Below, piece by piece: positions 40,356-50,450 of a stretch of DNA of 64,000 nt. The number at the start of each line of letters is the position of its first letter. Position 1 is the stretch's first letter. The position numbers were made by a program, and so were the translations under genes. Origin of the DNA: Mumia sp. ZJ1417 (lineage in GTDB: Bacteria; Actinomycetota; Actinomycetes; Propionibacteriales; Nocardioidaceae); contig NZ_CP059901.1 in the NCBI RefSeq assembly GCF_014127285.1, positions 2,604,001 to 2,668,000 on the forward strand. Direction: 5' to 3'. The notes under the pieces were generated by a model. That model had not been told where the DNA came from and made no database searches. It was given only the letters and a program-made list of their open reading frames with translations.

Positions 40356-41270
40356 ATGACATCCCGCCACGCCGCAGCGATCGAGATCGTGGAGGTCGCT
40401 CCGCGCGACGGGCTCCAGAACGAGGCCCGCATCCTCCCGACGCCGGTCAAGGCCGAGCTCGTACGGCGCAGCCTCGACGCCGGCGTACGGCGCATCGAGG
40501 TGACAGCCTTCGCCCGGCCCGACCGCGTGCCGCAGATGGCCGATGCCGAGGCGCTCATGGCGCTGGTGCGCGACGACCCACGGCTGAGCGCGATCGGGCT
40601 GGTGCTCAACCGGCGCGGGCTCGACCGTGCGATCGCCGCCGGGTGTGACGAGGTCACGGTGGTCGTCGTCGCCTCAGAGGGGCTGGCCGTCCGCAACCAG
40701 GGCGTCGGCACGTACGACCAGGTGGCGGCCTGGCACGCCATCGCCCCGGTGGCACGCGGGGCCGGGCTGCGTACGTCGGTGATCCTGGCGGCGGCCTTCG
40801 GATGCCCGTTCGACGGGGAGGTTCCGTCGGGGCGAGTGCTCGACGTCGCGAAGGCCGTCCTTGACGACGCGCCCGACGAGCTGGCGGTCGCCGACACGAT
40901 CGGCGTCGGCGTGCCCGGCCAGGTCGTCGATCTCGTCTCGGGACTTGCCGATCTCGCGCCGGCCCTGCCGCTGCGCGCGCACTTCCACAACACGCGCAAC
41001 ACCGGCTACGCGAACGCGATCGCCGCCGTGCAGTCCGGCGTGAGCGTGCTCGACGCGTCGGCCGGCGGCATCGGCGGCTGCCCGTTCGCCCCTGGCGCGA
41101 CAGGCAACATCGCGACGGAGGACCTGCTCTACCTGCTGCACCGCAGCGGCTACGAGACGGGCGTCGATCCCGAGCAGGTCGCGCGTACGGGGACGTGGGT
41201 CTCGGACCGGCTCGGCCTCGCGCAGGCGCCCGCACAACTCGGTCGGGCCGGGTGGTTCCCCGCGTCCTGA
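40356..41270 (+). CDS. Hydroxymethylglutaryl-CoA lyase-family enzyme
   Basis: 304-residue TIM-barrel lyase. It has VEVAPRDGLQNEARILPT at the start (metal Asp and Arg), the metal histidines in RAHFHNTRNTGYAN, and the cysteine loop GGIGGCPFAPGATGNIATEDLLYLL. All residues needed for HMG-CoA-type retro-Claisen cleavage are present, unlike the fused copy at 32419. Typical HMG-CoA lyase makes acetoacetate and acetyl-CoA. The divergent CoA-transferase suggests its substrate is a CoA ester formed in this pathway. AGGAGG precedes the ATG. Confidence 0.9.
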   Translation: MTSRHAAAIEIVEVAPRDGLQNEARILPTPVKAELVRRSLDAGVRRIEVTAFARPDRVPQMADAEALMALVRDDPRLSAIGLVLNRRGLDRAIAAGCDEVTVVVVASEGLAVRNQGVGTYDQVAAWHAIAPVARGAGLRTSVILAAAFGCPFDGEVPSGRVLDVAKAVLDDAPDELAVADTIGVGVPGQVVDLVSGLADLAPALPLRAHFHNTRNTGYANAIAAVQSGVSVLDASAGGIGGCPFAPGATGNIATEDLLYLLHRSGYETGVDPEQVARTGTWVSDRLGLAQAPAQLGRAGWFPAS

Positions 41271-41289
41271 CCAGCTCGCCGTCCGCGTC

Positions 41290-41341
41290 GTGAAAGCAAT
41301 CTGACGTTTTTGCGATCGCGAAAACGTCAGGTTGCTTTCAC
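41290..41341. terminator. Long convergent hairpin terminator
   Basis: Inverted repeat of about 21 base pairs (GTGAAAGCAATCTGACGTTT with its complement, one G-U pair) around a 10-base loop, between the lyase gene (ends 41270) and ffh (ends 41384). The AT-rich stem stands out from its surroundings. Confidence 0.75.
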
Positions 41342-41383
41342 CACGGGCACGGGTACGTACGGGGGGCGGAGGCGACGTGCGGC

Positions 41384-42943
41384 CTAGAAAAGGTCGCGGA
41401 GCTCCTTGGGGATCTCGATGTCGCCGTCGGCCTGCGGCTTGCCGCCGAAGCCGAACGCGGACGCACCGTCCGCTGCCGGCTTCGCGACCTCACCCTGCGC
41501 CGCGGCCGCCCGCTTGGCAGGGTTGCCGGAGACGCGACGTCCCTTGCCCTTGCCCTTCTTGGCCTGCTGGCGGGCTCCGGCGCGCTTGCCGCCCATGCCG
41601 GGCATCCCCGGCATGCCCGGCATCCCGGGGATGCCGCCGCCCTTGGCCATCTGCTGCATCATCTTGCGCGCCTCGAAGAAGCGGTCGACGAGCTGGTTGA
41701 CGTCGCTGACCTGCGTACCGGAGCCGCGGGAGATGCGGGCGCGGCGCGAGCCGTCGATGACCTTCGGGTTCTGACGCTCGGCCGGGGTCATCGAGTAGAT
41801 GATCGCCTGGATGCGGTCGATCTCGCGCTCGTCGAAGTTCGCGAGCTGGTCCTTCATCTGAGCGGCGCCAGGCAGCATGCCGAGGATCTTGCTCAGCGAG
41901 CCCATCTTGCGGACGGCCTGCATCTGCTGGAGGAAGTCCTCCAGAGTGAAGTCGCCGGTCTTGCCGGCCAGCTTCTCGGCGGTCTTCTGCGCCTGCTCGA
42001 CGTCGAACGCCTTCTCGGCCTGCTCGATCAGCGTCATCATGTCGCCGAGGTCGAGGATGCGCGAGGCCATCCGGTCGGGGTGGAAGATGTCGAAGTCGGT
42101 GAGCTTCTCGCCGTTGGAGGCGAACATCACCGGACGGCCGGTCATCTCCGCGATCGACAAGGCCGCACCACCGCGGGCGTCGCCGTCCAGCTTCGACAGC
42201 ACGACGCCGGTGAAGTCGACTCCCTGGAGGAAAGCCTCTGCCGTACGGACGGCGTCCTGACCGATCATCGCGTCCACGACGAAGAGGACCTCGTCGGGAT
42301 CGGTGGCGTCGCGGATATCCGACGCCTGCTTCATCAGCTCTTCGTCGATGCCGAGGCGACCGGCGGTGTCGATGACGACGACGTCGTGGAGCGTCTTGCG
42401 CGCCTCGTCAAGCGCGCCCTTCGCGACCTGGACGGGATCACCGACGCCGTTGCCCGGCTGCGGGGCATAGACGTCGACGCCGGCGCGCTCACCCACGACC
42501 TGGAGCTGGTTGACCGCGTTGGGCCGCTGGAGGTCGGCCGCGACGAGCATCGGCGAGTGGCCCTGGCTCTTGAGGAACAGGCCGAGCTTGCCGGCGAGCG
42601 TCGTCTTGCCCGCGCCCTGGAGGCCCGCGAGCATGATGACGGTCGGCGGGTTCTTGGCCAGGCGCAGGCGACGCGTCTCACCGCCGAGGATCTTGACGAG
42701 CTCGTCGTTGACGATCTTGATGACCTGCTGGGCCGGGTTGAGGGCCTGGCTGACCTCTTCGCCGCGGGCACGCTCCTTGACCCGGGCGACGAACTCCTTG
42801 ACCACGGGCAGGGCAACGTCGGCCTCGAGCAGCGCAACGCGGATCTCCCGGGCGGTGGCATCGATGTCGGCCTCGGACAGCTTGCCCTTGCCGCGCAGGT
42901 TGCGGAAGGTGGTCTGGAGGCGGTTCTGGAGTGTGTCGAACAA
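41384..42943 (-). CDS. ffh: Signal recognition particle protein Ffh
   Basis: SRP54 GTPase of 519 residues that binds signal peptides and 4.5S RNA and docks on FtsY. N domain (1-90), G domain with G1 GLQGAGKTTLAGKLG, DTAGRL, and SKLDGDARGG; M domain from about 300, with the RNA-binding segment SRRARISRGSG and a glycine/methionine-rich stretch (repeated GMP units). A basic Lys/Arg-rich segment and a tail ending KELRDLF follow. The start is TTG at 42943. FtsY, its partner, is encoded at 49236. Confidence 0.97.
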   Translation of the reverse strand: MFDTLQNRLQTTFRNLRGKGKLSEADIDATAREIRVALLEADVALPVVKEFVARVKERARGEEVSQALNPAQQVIKIVNDELVKILGGETRRLRLAKNPPTVIMLAGLQGAGKTTLAGKLGLFLKSQGHSPMLVAADLQRPNAVNQLQVVGERAGVDVYAPQPGNGVGDPVQVAKGALDEARKTLHDVVVIDTAGRLGIDEELMKQASDIRDATDPDEVLFVVDAMIGQDAVRTAEAFLQGVDFTGVVLSKLDGDARGGAALSIAEMTGRPVMFASNGEKLTDFDIFHPDRMASRILDLGDMMTLIEQAEKAFDVEQAQKTAEKLAGKTGDFTLEDFLQQMQAVRKMGSLSKILGMLPGAAQMKDQLANFDEREIDRIQAIIYSMTPAERQNPKVIDGSRRARISRGSGTQVSDVNQLVDRFFEARKMMQQMAKGGGIPGMPGMPGMPGMGGKRAGARQQAKKGKGKGRRVSGNPAKRAAAAQGEVAKPAADGASAFGFGGKPQADGDIEIPKELRDLF

Positions 42944-43054
42944 GACAGCCGTTCCTCAGGTGTCGTGACGGGTCCCGCGGGTCGCGGCACGTGCGTTCAA
43001 GCCTAGCCGCTCGCCTGTAGCCCGGACCCCGCAGGCGTCTTTCGTACGACCTCG

Positions 43055-45226
43055 TCAGAGCGGGAGCGCACGGATCCGCTCGGCCAGCTCGGCCGCTTCG
43101 GGCTCGCGCAGGGCGGAGCCGCCCGGCGCCACGACGTAGAACACGTCGCGCGCCTGCGGACCGAACGTCGACAGGTGCGCCGACCGGATCGCATGCCCGG
43201 CCTCGGCGATCGCACGGGCGACCGCCCACACGAGACCCCGGCGGTCCTGCGCGCGTACCTCCAGCACGGTCGCCGAGGTCGAGGAGCCCGCGTGGACGAC
43301 CACCTGGGGCGGGATCGCCGCCGAGGCCTCCCCCAGCCCGATCCGCTGCTCGAGGGACAGTTCGCCCGCCAGCACCTGACGGACCCGTCGGGTCAGCCGC
43401 GCCGGATCGACGGCGGCGTCGGTGACCTCCCAGATGCTGGTGGTCAGCCCATCCCGCTCGACCAGGCGCGCCGACCGGATCTGCTGTCCCGCCACGCTGA
43501 GCGCGCCCGCGAGGTCGGCCAGGAGCCCGATCCGGTCGCCGGCGGTGATCTGGACGAGCGAGCCGTCGTGGTGCGGGCGCACCTCCACGGTGAACGGCTC
43601 GCCGCGTGGCGCGTCCGGCAGGGGCACGGCCGCCGGCCAGCCCTCGTACGAGGGGTCCGCGAGCGCACCCGAACCGCCGAGCACCGTACGGGCCTTGGCG
43701 ACCAGGCCACGGATCAGGCCGGCGCGCCAGGCCGACCACGCGGCGGGGCTGGTCGCGCGTGCGTCGGACTCGGTGAGTGCCGCCAGCAGGTCGAGGTGCG
43801 CGACATCGCCCACCCGCTGGGCCACGTTGGCGGCGGTGTCGGGGTCTTCGATGTCTCGGCGGGTGGCGAGGGTCGGCAGCAGGAGGTGCTGGCGTACGAG
43901 CGCACCGATAGTCGCAGCGTCGGCGGGCTCGAACCCCCACCGCAGGACGATCCGCTCGGCGATCGGCGCGCCGACCTCGCTGTGGTCGCCCTCGCGGCCC
44001 TTGCCGATGTCGTGCAGCAGCGCAGCGGTGCAGAGCAGGTCGGGACGTGCGACATCGCGTATGAGCTCGCTGGCGACGACACAGGCCTCCACCGAGTGTC
44101 GGTCGATGGTGAAGCGGTGCACCGGTGAGGACGAGCCCCGCAGGCGGATCGGCGCCCACTCGGGGAGCCACCGGTCGACGAGACCCGCGAGGTCGATCTC
44201 GTCCCAGACCTGCACCAGCCCACGCCCGGCCGTCAGGGTCTCGACCAGGAGGCGATGCGCCTCTGGCGACCACGGCTCGGGCGGAGGCGGCACGCTCGCC
44301 AGCCGTCTGGCCGACGCCGCCGACAACGCCACGCCGCGGCGCGCCGACTCGGCGACCGCACGCAGCGCGACCAACGGGTCCTCGGCAGGATCAGGCGCGC
44401 CGGTCAGCACGATCTCGCCGCCGGCGAGCGCGACGCCCGGGGCGATCGGGTCGAGGCGGGGCCCGGGAGCGGATCTCGTACGCGGGCCGTCGGCGAAGAC
44501 GGCGTCGAGACGGCGCCACGTGGTGGTCGTGAGGTGCGCGGTACGACGGCCGAGGTCACGGACGTGCAGGTCGAGCTGGTCGGGCGCGTACCCCATGGCC
44601 GCAGCGACCTCGGGGACCAGCTCGGGGGTCAGCCGGTCCGTCGGGCGTCCTGCAACCTCGTGCAGCACGTCGCGGACGTCGAGCATCGCCGCGCGCAGCG
44701 CCTCCAGCTCGCGGTGCGGGACGTCCACGAGCCAGCTCGCGACCAGCGCCCGCATCGTCGTCCCGTCGCGCAGCCCCCCGCCGGACTCTTTGAGGTCCAT
44801 GATCGCCGACTGCGCGAGCCAGCCGACGCGCGCGACGCGCTCGTGGGTGGCGCGCTGCAGCTCGGGCAATCGCGTCCTGGCCGTACGTCGCCAGGCGGCG
44901 AGGACCTCCGACCGCAGGGCGACGACTGCGGCGGAGTCGCCGGCGACGGCGCGGGCATCGAGCATGCCGAGCGCCGCGCGGTAGTCGACGGCGGCCGTGC
45001 TCAGCATCTCCTCGGTGCTGCGGACCGCGTGGTCGAGGGCCACGCCGTCGTCCCAGAGGGGATACCAGACCTGCTCGGCCACCTGGGCGACTCGCGCCGC
45101 AGGGACGTCCGTACGGTGCACGAGCACCACGTCGACGTCGGAGAACGGGGACATCTCGCCGCGTCCGTACCCGCCCACCGCGACGAGCGCAAGGCCGCGC
45201 CGGCCTGCCTCGGGCAGGTCGGACAC
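43055..45226 (-). CDS. glnD: Bifunctional uridylyltransferase/uridylyl-removing enzyme GlnD
   Basis: PII-modifying nitrogen sensor. The nucleotidyltransferase motif GGYGRGEMSPFSDVD is near the N terminus, an HD domain follows (LLCTAALLHDIGKG, HSEVG), and two ACT domains end the protein (VEVRPHHDGSLVQITAGDRIGLLADLAGAL; VLEVRAQDRRGLVWAVARAIAEAGH). In actinobacteria it usually adenylylates GlnK. The first conventional start is GTG 45226 (723 residues). The frame stays open upstream with a helix-like TEELSARRRSRADDLDRRL, and a CTG at 45307 would overlap the glnB stop as CTGA, so the true start may be there. Part of amtB-glnB-glnD. Confidence 0.93.
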   Translation of the reverse strand: MSDLPEAGRRGLALVAVGGYGRGEMSPFSDVDVVLVHRTDVPAARVAQVAEQVWYPLWDDGVALDHAVRSTEEMLSTAAVDYRAALGMLDARAVAGDSAAVVALRSEVLAAWRRTARTRLPELQRATHERVARVGWLAQSAIMDLKESGGGLRDGTTMRALVASWLVDVPHRELEALRAAMLDVRDVLHEVAGRPTDRLTPELVPEVAAAMGYAPDQLDLHVRDLGRRTAHLTTTTWRRLDAVFADGPRTRSAPGPRLDPIAPGVALAGGEIVLTGAPDPAEDPLVALRAVAESARRGVALSAASARRLASVPPPPEPWSPEAHRLLVETLTAGRGLVQVWDEIDLAGLVDRWLPEWAPIRLRGSSSPVHRFTIDRHSVEACVVASELIRDVARPDLLCTAALLHDIGKGREGDHSEVGAPIAERIVLRWGFEPADAATIGALVRQHLLLPTLATRRDIEDPDTAANVAQRVGDVAHLDLLAALTESDARATSPAAWSAWRAGLIRGLVAKARTVLGGSGALADPSYEGWPAAVPLPDAPRGEPFTVEVRPHHDGSLVQITAGDRIGLLADLAGALSVAGQQIRSARLVERDGLTTSIWEVTDAAVDPARLTRRVRQVLAGELSLEQRIGLGEASAAIPPQVVVHAGSSTSATVLEVRAQDRRGLVWAVARAIAEAGHAIRSAHLSTFGPQARDVFYVVAPGGSALREPEAAELAERIRALPL

Positions 45227-45303
45227 GGCCTTGGTGAAGCAGTCGCGCAGGCGCCGGTCCAGGTCATCAGCCCGGGACCGGCGCCGTGCGCTGAGCTCCT
45301 CGG

Positions 45304-47024
<1,721 letters not shown>

Positions 47025-47116
47025 GGAACCTCCAGGGTGAGAACTTGCGACAGTGCCGGCGCTCGAACGGCTGTGTCCGGGGACGGCTTCGTTGACGATC
47101 AGGTTCGCTGCGGTTC

Positions 47117-47154
47117 GTTTCGGGTTGAGCGACTGTCTGTTTCGCTCAAGTGAC
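47117..47154 (-). promoter_or_regulatory. GlnR-type operator upstream of amtB
   Basis: On the minus strand the region reads GTCAC-n6-GAAAC, then GTCGC-n7-GAAAC after five bases. This fits the actinobacterial GlnR consensus (GTnAC-n6-GAAAC repeated). It is 93-130 bases upstream of the amtB start and implies induction under nitrogen limitation. The first half also forms an 8-base inverted repeat TTGAGCGA/TCGCTCAA (47125-47149). Confidence 0.65.
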
Positions 47155-47250
47155 ACTTCCCCCGGTTGTGTTACGTCGGCGTTTCCGAGTTGCCGACGCG
47201 CGCCGCCCGTGCGTTCTCGCTCCGAACCTCGGTCGGGTAAGGATGGGGGC

Positions 47251-49134
47251 ATGCCGTTCACCTCCGTACGCCGTCTCGCCTCCGGTGCCGTCGTCGCGAT
47301 GGTCGCCGCGGGCACCCTCGCCGCCTGCAGCGGTCCCTCCGCCGACCCCGAGGCCGAGCGCCTCGCCGAGGGGCTCTCCGCACTCGACCTCGCCAAGGTC
47401 CCGATCGACGATCCGCAGGCCTCAGAGGCGCTCGCGACCATCACCCGCGGCATGGACGAGCTCAAGCCGACCGTCTCGGTGGAGAGCGTCGAGGAGGACG
47501 ACGACCGCGCGACCGTCACGCTGTCGTACCGCTGGACGCTCGGCCCCGAGGCGACCTGGTCGTACGAGACCGAGGCGGCGATGACCCGCAAGGACGACTC
47601 CTGGACGGTCGCGTGGGACCCCACGCTGGTGGCGCCGGACCTCGCCGACGGACAGCGGCTGCGCATCCGTACCGTCATGCCCGAGCGCGGCGACATCATG
47701 GGAGGCGAGGGCACGGCGCTGGTCACGGAACGTTCCGTCCTGCGCGTCGGTCTCGACAAGGCAGCCGTCGAGCCCGCCCGCCACGACAGCTCGGCCCGGG
47801 CGATCGCGCGGCTCGTCGAGATCGACCCCGCCGCATTCGCGAAGAGGGTGTCCCAGTCCGGTCCGAAGGCCTTCGTCGAAGCGCTCGTCGTCCGTACGGA
47901 GCAGGCGCCGCCGCTCGGCGCCGTCGAGGCGATCCAGGGCGGCGCGGTGATCACCGACACGCTGCCGCTGGCGCCGTCGCGGACGTTCGCCGCCGGGGTT
48001 CTCGGGTCGGTCGGCGAGGCCACGAAGGAGCTGGTCGACGAGAGCGAGGGTCGGCTTCGCTCCGGGGACGTGACGGGCCTGTCGGGCCTCCAGCGCCGGT
48101 ACGACGAGACGCTGCGAGGGCGCAACGGCTACGTCGTGGACGTCGTCAGCGACTCCGCCGAGGACCCCGCGAACCCGTCCCCGGAGATGAAGGACACACC
48201 AGTCTTCGAGCAGGAGCCGGTCCCCGGCAAGCCGCTGCGTACGACGCTCGACCTCCGGATGCAGGAGCTCGGCGAACGCGTCCTCGCCGGCACGAAGCCG
48301 CCCAGCGCGCTCGTCGCGATCCGCCCGTCCGACGGTGCGGTGCTCGCTGCGGCGACCGGGCCTGGCGCCGACGGGCAGGCGATCGCGACGACCGGACAGT
48401 ACGCGCCGGGGTCGACGTTCAAGATCGTGACCGCGCTGGCTGCGCTGCGTGCGGGCGTGACGCCGCAGACGACGACACCATGCCCTGCGACGACGGTCGT
48501 GGACGGCAAGTCGTTCAAGAACTACGACGACTACCCGGCGAGCGCGCTGGGGCGGGTCCCGTTCGCCGAGGCGTTCGCGCAGTCGTGCAACACCGCGATG
48601 ATCGGGCTGCGCGGCAAGGTCGCCCAGTCCGATCTCGCCTCGGCGGCAGCGTCGCTGGGGATGGGGGTTGACCAGGATCTCGGGTTCCCCTCGTACTTCG
48701 GATCGGTGCCTTCGCAAGCTCCCGAGACCGAGCATGCGGCGTCGATGATCGGTCAGGGCAAGGTGCTCGCGTCGCCGTTCACGATGGCGACCGTGTCCGC
48801 GTCCGTCGCGGCGGGCCGTACGGTCGTCCCGGTGCTTCTTCCGGAGGTCACGCCGCCGAAGGCCGACTCCACGCTGACGGCCGCCGAGGGGCGCGCGCTG
48901 CAGGCGCTGATGCGGCGCGTGGTCACGAACGGCAGCGGGCGCGGGCTCGCGAGCCTCGGGGGCGAGGTCGGCGCCAAGACGGGCACGGCCGAGTACGGCT
49001 CGCCGGTGAAGACCCACACGTGGATGGTCGGGACGGACGGCGACCTCGCGGTGGCGGTGTTCGTGGAGACCGGCGAGTCCGGCTCGCAGACCGCGGGCCC
49101 GCTCCTCAAGCGCTTCCTCGCCGGCACCCCCTGA
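47251..49134 (+). CDS. Penicillin-binding protein (class B-type, MecA_N/NTF2-like N-domain)
   Basis: Exported transpeptidase lipoprotein, 627 residues. The signal peptide ends in TLAACSG (lipobox Cys about residue 25). An NTF2-like domain (about 30-145) is followed by a dimerisation domain and the transpeptidase domain, with SxxK as STFK (Ser388, Lys391), SCN and KTGTAEYG. It cross-links peptidoglycan outside the membrane. The ATG at 47251 starts the signal peptide. It is divergent from amtB. A similar protein lies near these genes in other actinobacteria as far as I recall. Confidence 0.9.
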   Translation: MPFTSVRRLASGAVVAMVAAGTLAACSGPSADPEAERLAEGLSALDLAKVPIDDPQASEALATITRGMDELKPTVSVESVEEDDDRATVTLSYRWTLGPEATWSYETEAAMTRKDDSWTVAWDPTLVAPDLADGQRLRIRTVMPERGDIMGGEGTALVTERSVLRVGLDKAAVEPARHDSSARAIARLVEIDPAAFAKRVSQSGPKAFVEALVVRTEQAPPLGAVEAIQGGAVITDTLPLAPSRTFAAGVLGSVGEATKELVDESEGRLRSGDVTGLSGLQRRYDETLRGRNGYVVDVVSDSAEDPANPSPEMKDTPVFEQEPVPGKPLRTTLDLRMQELGERVLAGTKPPSALVAIRPSDGAVLAAATGPGADGQAIATTGQYAPGSTFKIVTALAALRAGVTPQTTTPCPATTVVDGKSFKNYDDYPASALGRVPFAEAFAQSCNTAMIGLRGKVAQSDLASAAASLGMGVDQDLGFPSYFGSVPSQAPETEHAASMIGQGKVLASPFTMATVSASVAAGRTVVPVLLPEVTPPKADSTLTAAEGRALQALMRRVVTNGSGRGLASLGGEVGAKTGTAEYGSPVKTHTWMVGTDGDLAVAVFVETGESGSQTAGPLLKRFLAGTP

Positions 49135-49135
49135 C

Positions 49136-49231
49136 CGCGGGTCAGTCTCTGCCCGCCGCGGGTCAGTCTCTGCGGTCGCCGGGTCGGTTTCTGGCCGCAG
49201 GCTGACCCGGCGGGGGCAGAAACCGACCCGG
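49136..49231. terminator. Direct repeats and convergent hairpin after the PBP gene
   Basis: Two direct copies of CGCGGGTCAGTCTCTGC (49136-49152 and about 49157-49173) precede a perfect 15-base inverted repeat CCGGGTCGGTTTCTG / CAGAAACCGACCCGG (49179-49193 with 49217-49231). The hairpin separates the converging PBP and ftsY genes. Confidence 0.65.
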
Positions 49232-49235
49232 GAGG

Positions 49236-50450
49236 TTAGGAGAGGAGGGCGTCCACGAACTCCTCGGGCTCGAACGGTGCAAGGTCGTCGGCGCCCTCTC
49301 CGAGCCCGACGAGCTTGACCGGGACGCCGAGCTCGCGCTGGACGGCGATCACGATGCCGCCCTTGGCCGTCCCGTCGAGCTTGGTCAGCACGATGCCGGT
49401 CACGTCCACGACCTCGGCGAACACGCGCGCCTGGGTCAGACCGTTCTGGCCGGTGGTCGCATCGATGACCAGCAGCACCTCGGTGACCGGAGCCTGCTTC
49501 TCGATGACGCGCTTGACCTTGCCGAGCTCGTCCATCAGGCCCGTCTTGGTGTGCAGGCGACCAGCAGTGTCGACGACGACGGTGTCGTAGCCGCCCTCCT
49601 TGCCGGTCTTGACCGCGTCGAACGCGATCGACGCGGGGTCGCCGCCCTCAGGGCCACGGACGGTCGGCACGCCCACGCGCTCGCCCCAGGTCTGGAGCTG
49701 GTCGGCCGCCGCGGCGCGGAACGTGTCGGCGGCGCCGAGCAGGACCGTGTCGCCATCCGCGACCAGCACGCGCGCGAGGCGCCCGACGGTCGTGGTCTTG
49801 CCGGTGCCGTTGACGCCGACGACGAGCACGACGCCCGGCGTCCCGTCGGCACCCTTCGCGGCGACCGCACGATCGTACGAGGGGTCGACCAGCGCCACGA
49901 GCTCCTCGCGGAGGATCGACTTGGCCCGCTCGGGATCCGCGACGCCCTCGACCTTGATGCGGGTCCGCAGCCGTTCGACGAGCTCCTGGGTCGGAGCGAC
50001 GCCGACGTCGGCGGCGAGGAGGGTGTCCTCGATCTCCTCCCAGGTGTCCTCGTCGAGCCGGTCCCGACCCAGGAGCGCGAGCAGACCGCGACCGAGCGAC
50101 GACTGCGAGCGCGACAGGCGCTCGCGCAGGCGGACGAGACGGCCGGCCGTGGGCGCAGGCTGCTCGAGCTCCGGCGCGGTCGGTGCCCCCTCGGTGGCGA
50201 CTGCGCCTGGCTCGTTGTCGGAGTCCGACTCGTCGATCTCCCCCGGCTCGGGCAGCAACGGCTCGAGTCCGTCGCCGGTCGGCGCCGGCTCGTGCTCGGG
50301 GTGCTCGCGGAGGTCGTCGAGGCGCCGGTCGACCGTGTCGGCGGGCGGCAAGGCCTTGCCGCGGGAGCCGACTACGAAGGCGGCGATACCGCCGATCAGG
50401 AGGACAGCGATGACCAAACCGATGAAGAGGTACTGCGTGGTGTCAGACAC
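49236..50450 (-). CDS. ftsY: Signal recognition particle receptor FtsY
   Basis: SRP receptor GTPase, 404 residues. One N-terminal membrane helix (about 7-27, TQYLFIGLVIAVLLIGGIAAFVVG), an acidic A domain (30-95), then the NG domain with GVNGTGKTTTVGRLA, DTAGRLHTK, TKLDGTAKGG and GLGEGADDLAPF near the C terminus. GTG 50450 overlaps the cydC stop by eight bases. It docks ribosome-SRP complexes to the translocon and partners Ffh. Confidence 0.96.
   Translation of the reverse strand: MSDTTQYLFIGLVIAVLLIGGIAAFVVGSRGKALPPADTVDRRLDDLREHPEHEPAPTGDGLEPLLPEPGEIDESDSDNEPGAVATEGAPTAPELEQPAPTAGRLVRLRERLSRSQSSLGRGLLALLGRDRLDEDTWEEIEDTLLAADVGVAPTQELVERLRTRIKVEGVADPERAKSILREELVALVDPSYDRAVAAKGADGTPGVVLVVGVNGTGKTTTVGRLARVLVADGDTVLLGAADTFRAAAADQLQTWGERVGVPTVRGPEGGDPASIAFDAVKTGKEGGYDTVVVDTAGRLHTKTGLMDELGKVKRVIEKQAPVTEVLLVIDATTGQNGLTQARVFAEVVDVTGIVLTKLDGTAKGGIVIAVQRELGVPVKLVGLGEGADDLAPFEPEEFVDALLS

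Noticed and set aside
41290-41341. Long palindrome as a phage attachment site
   Set aside because: It lies between converging genes, has no tRNA or integrase nearby and no second copy, so a terminator is the simpler reading.
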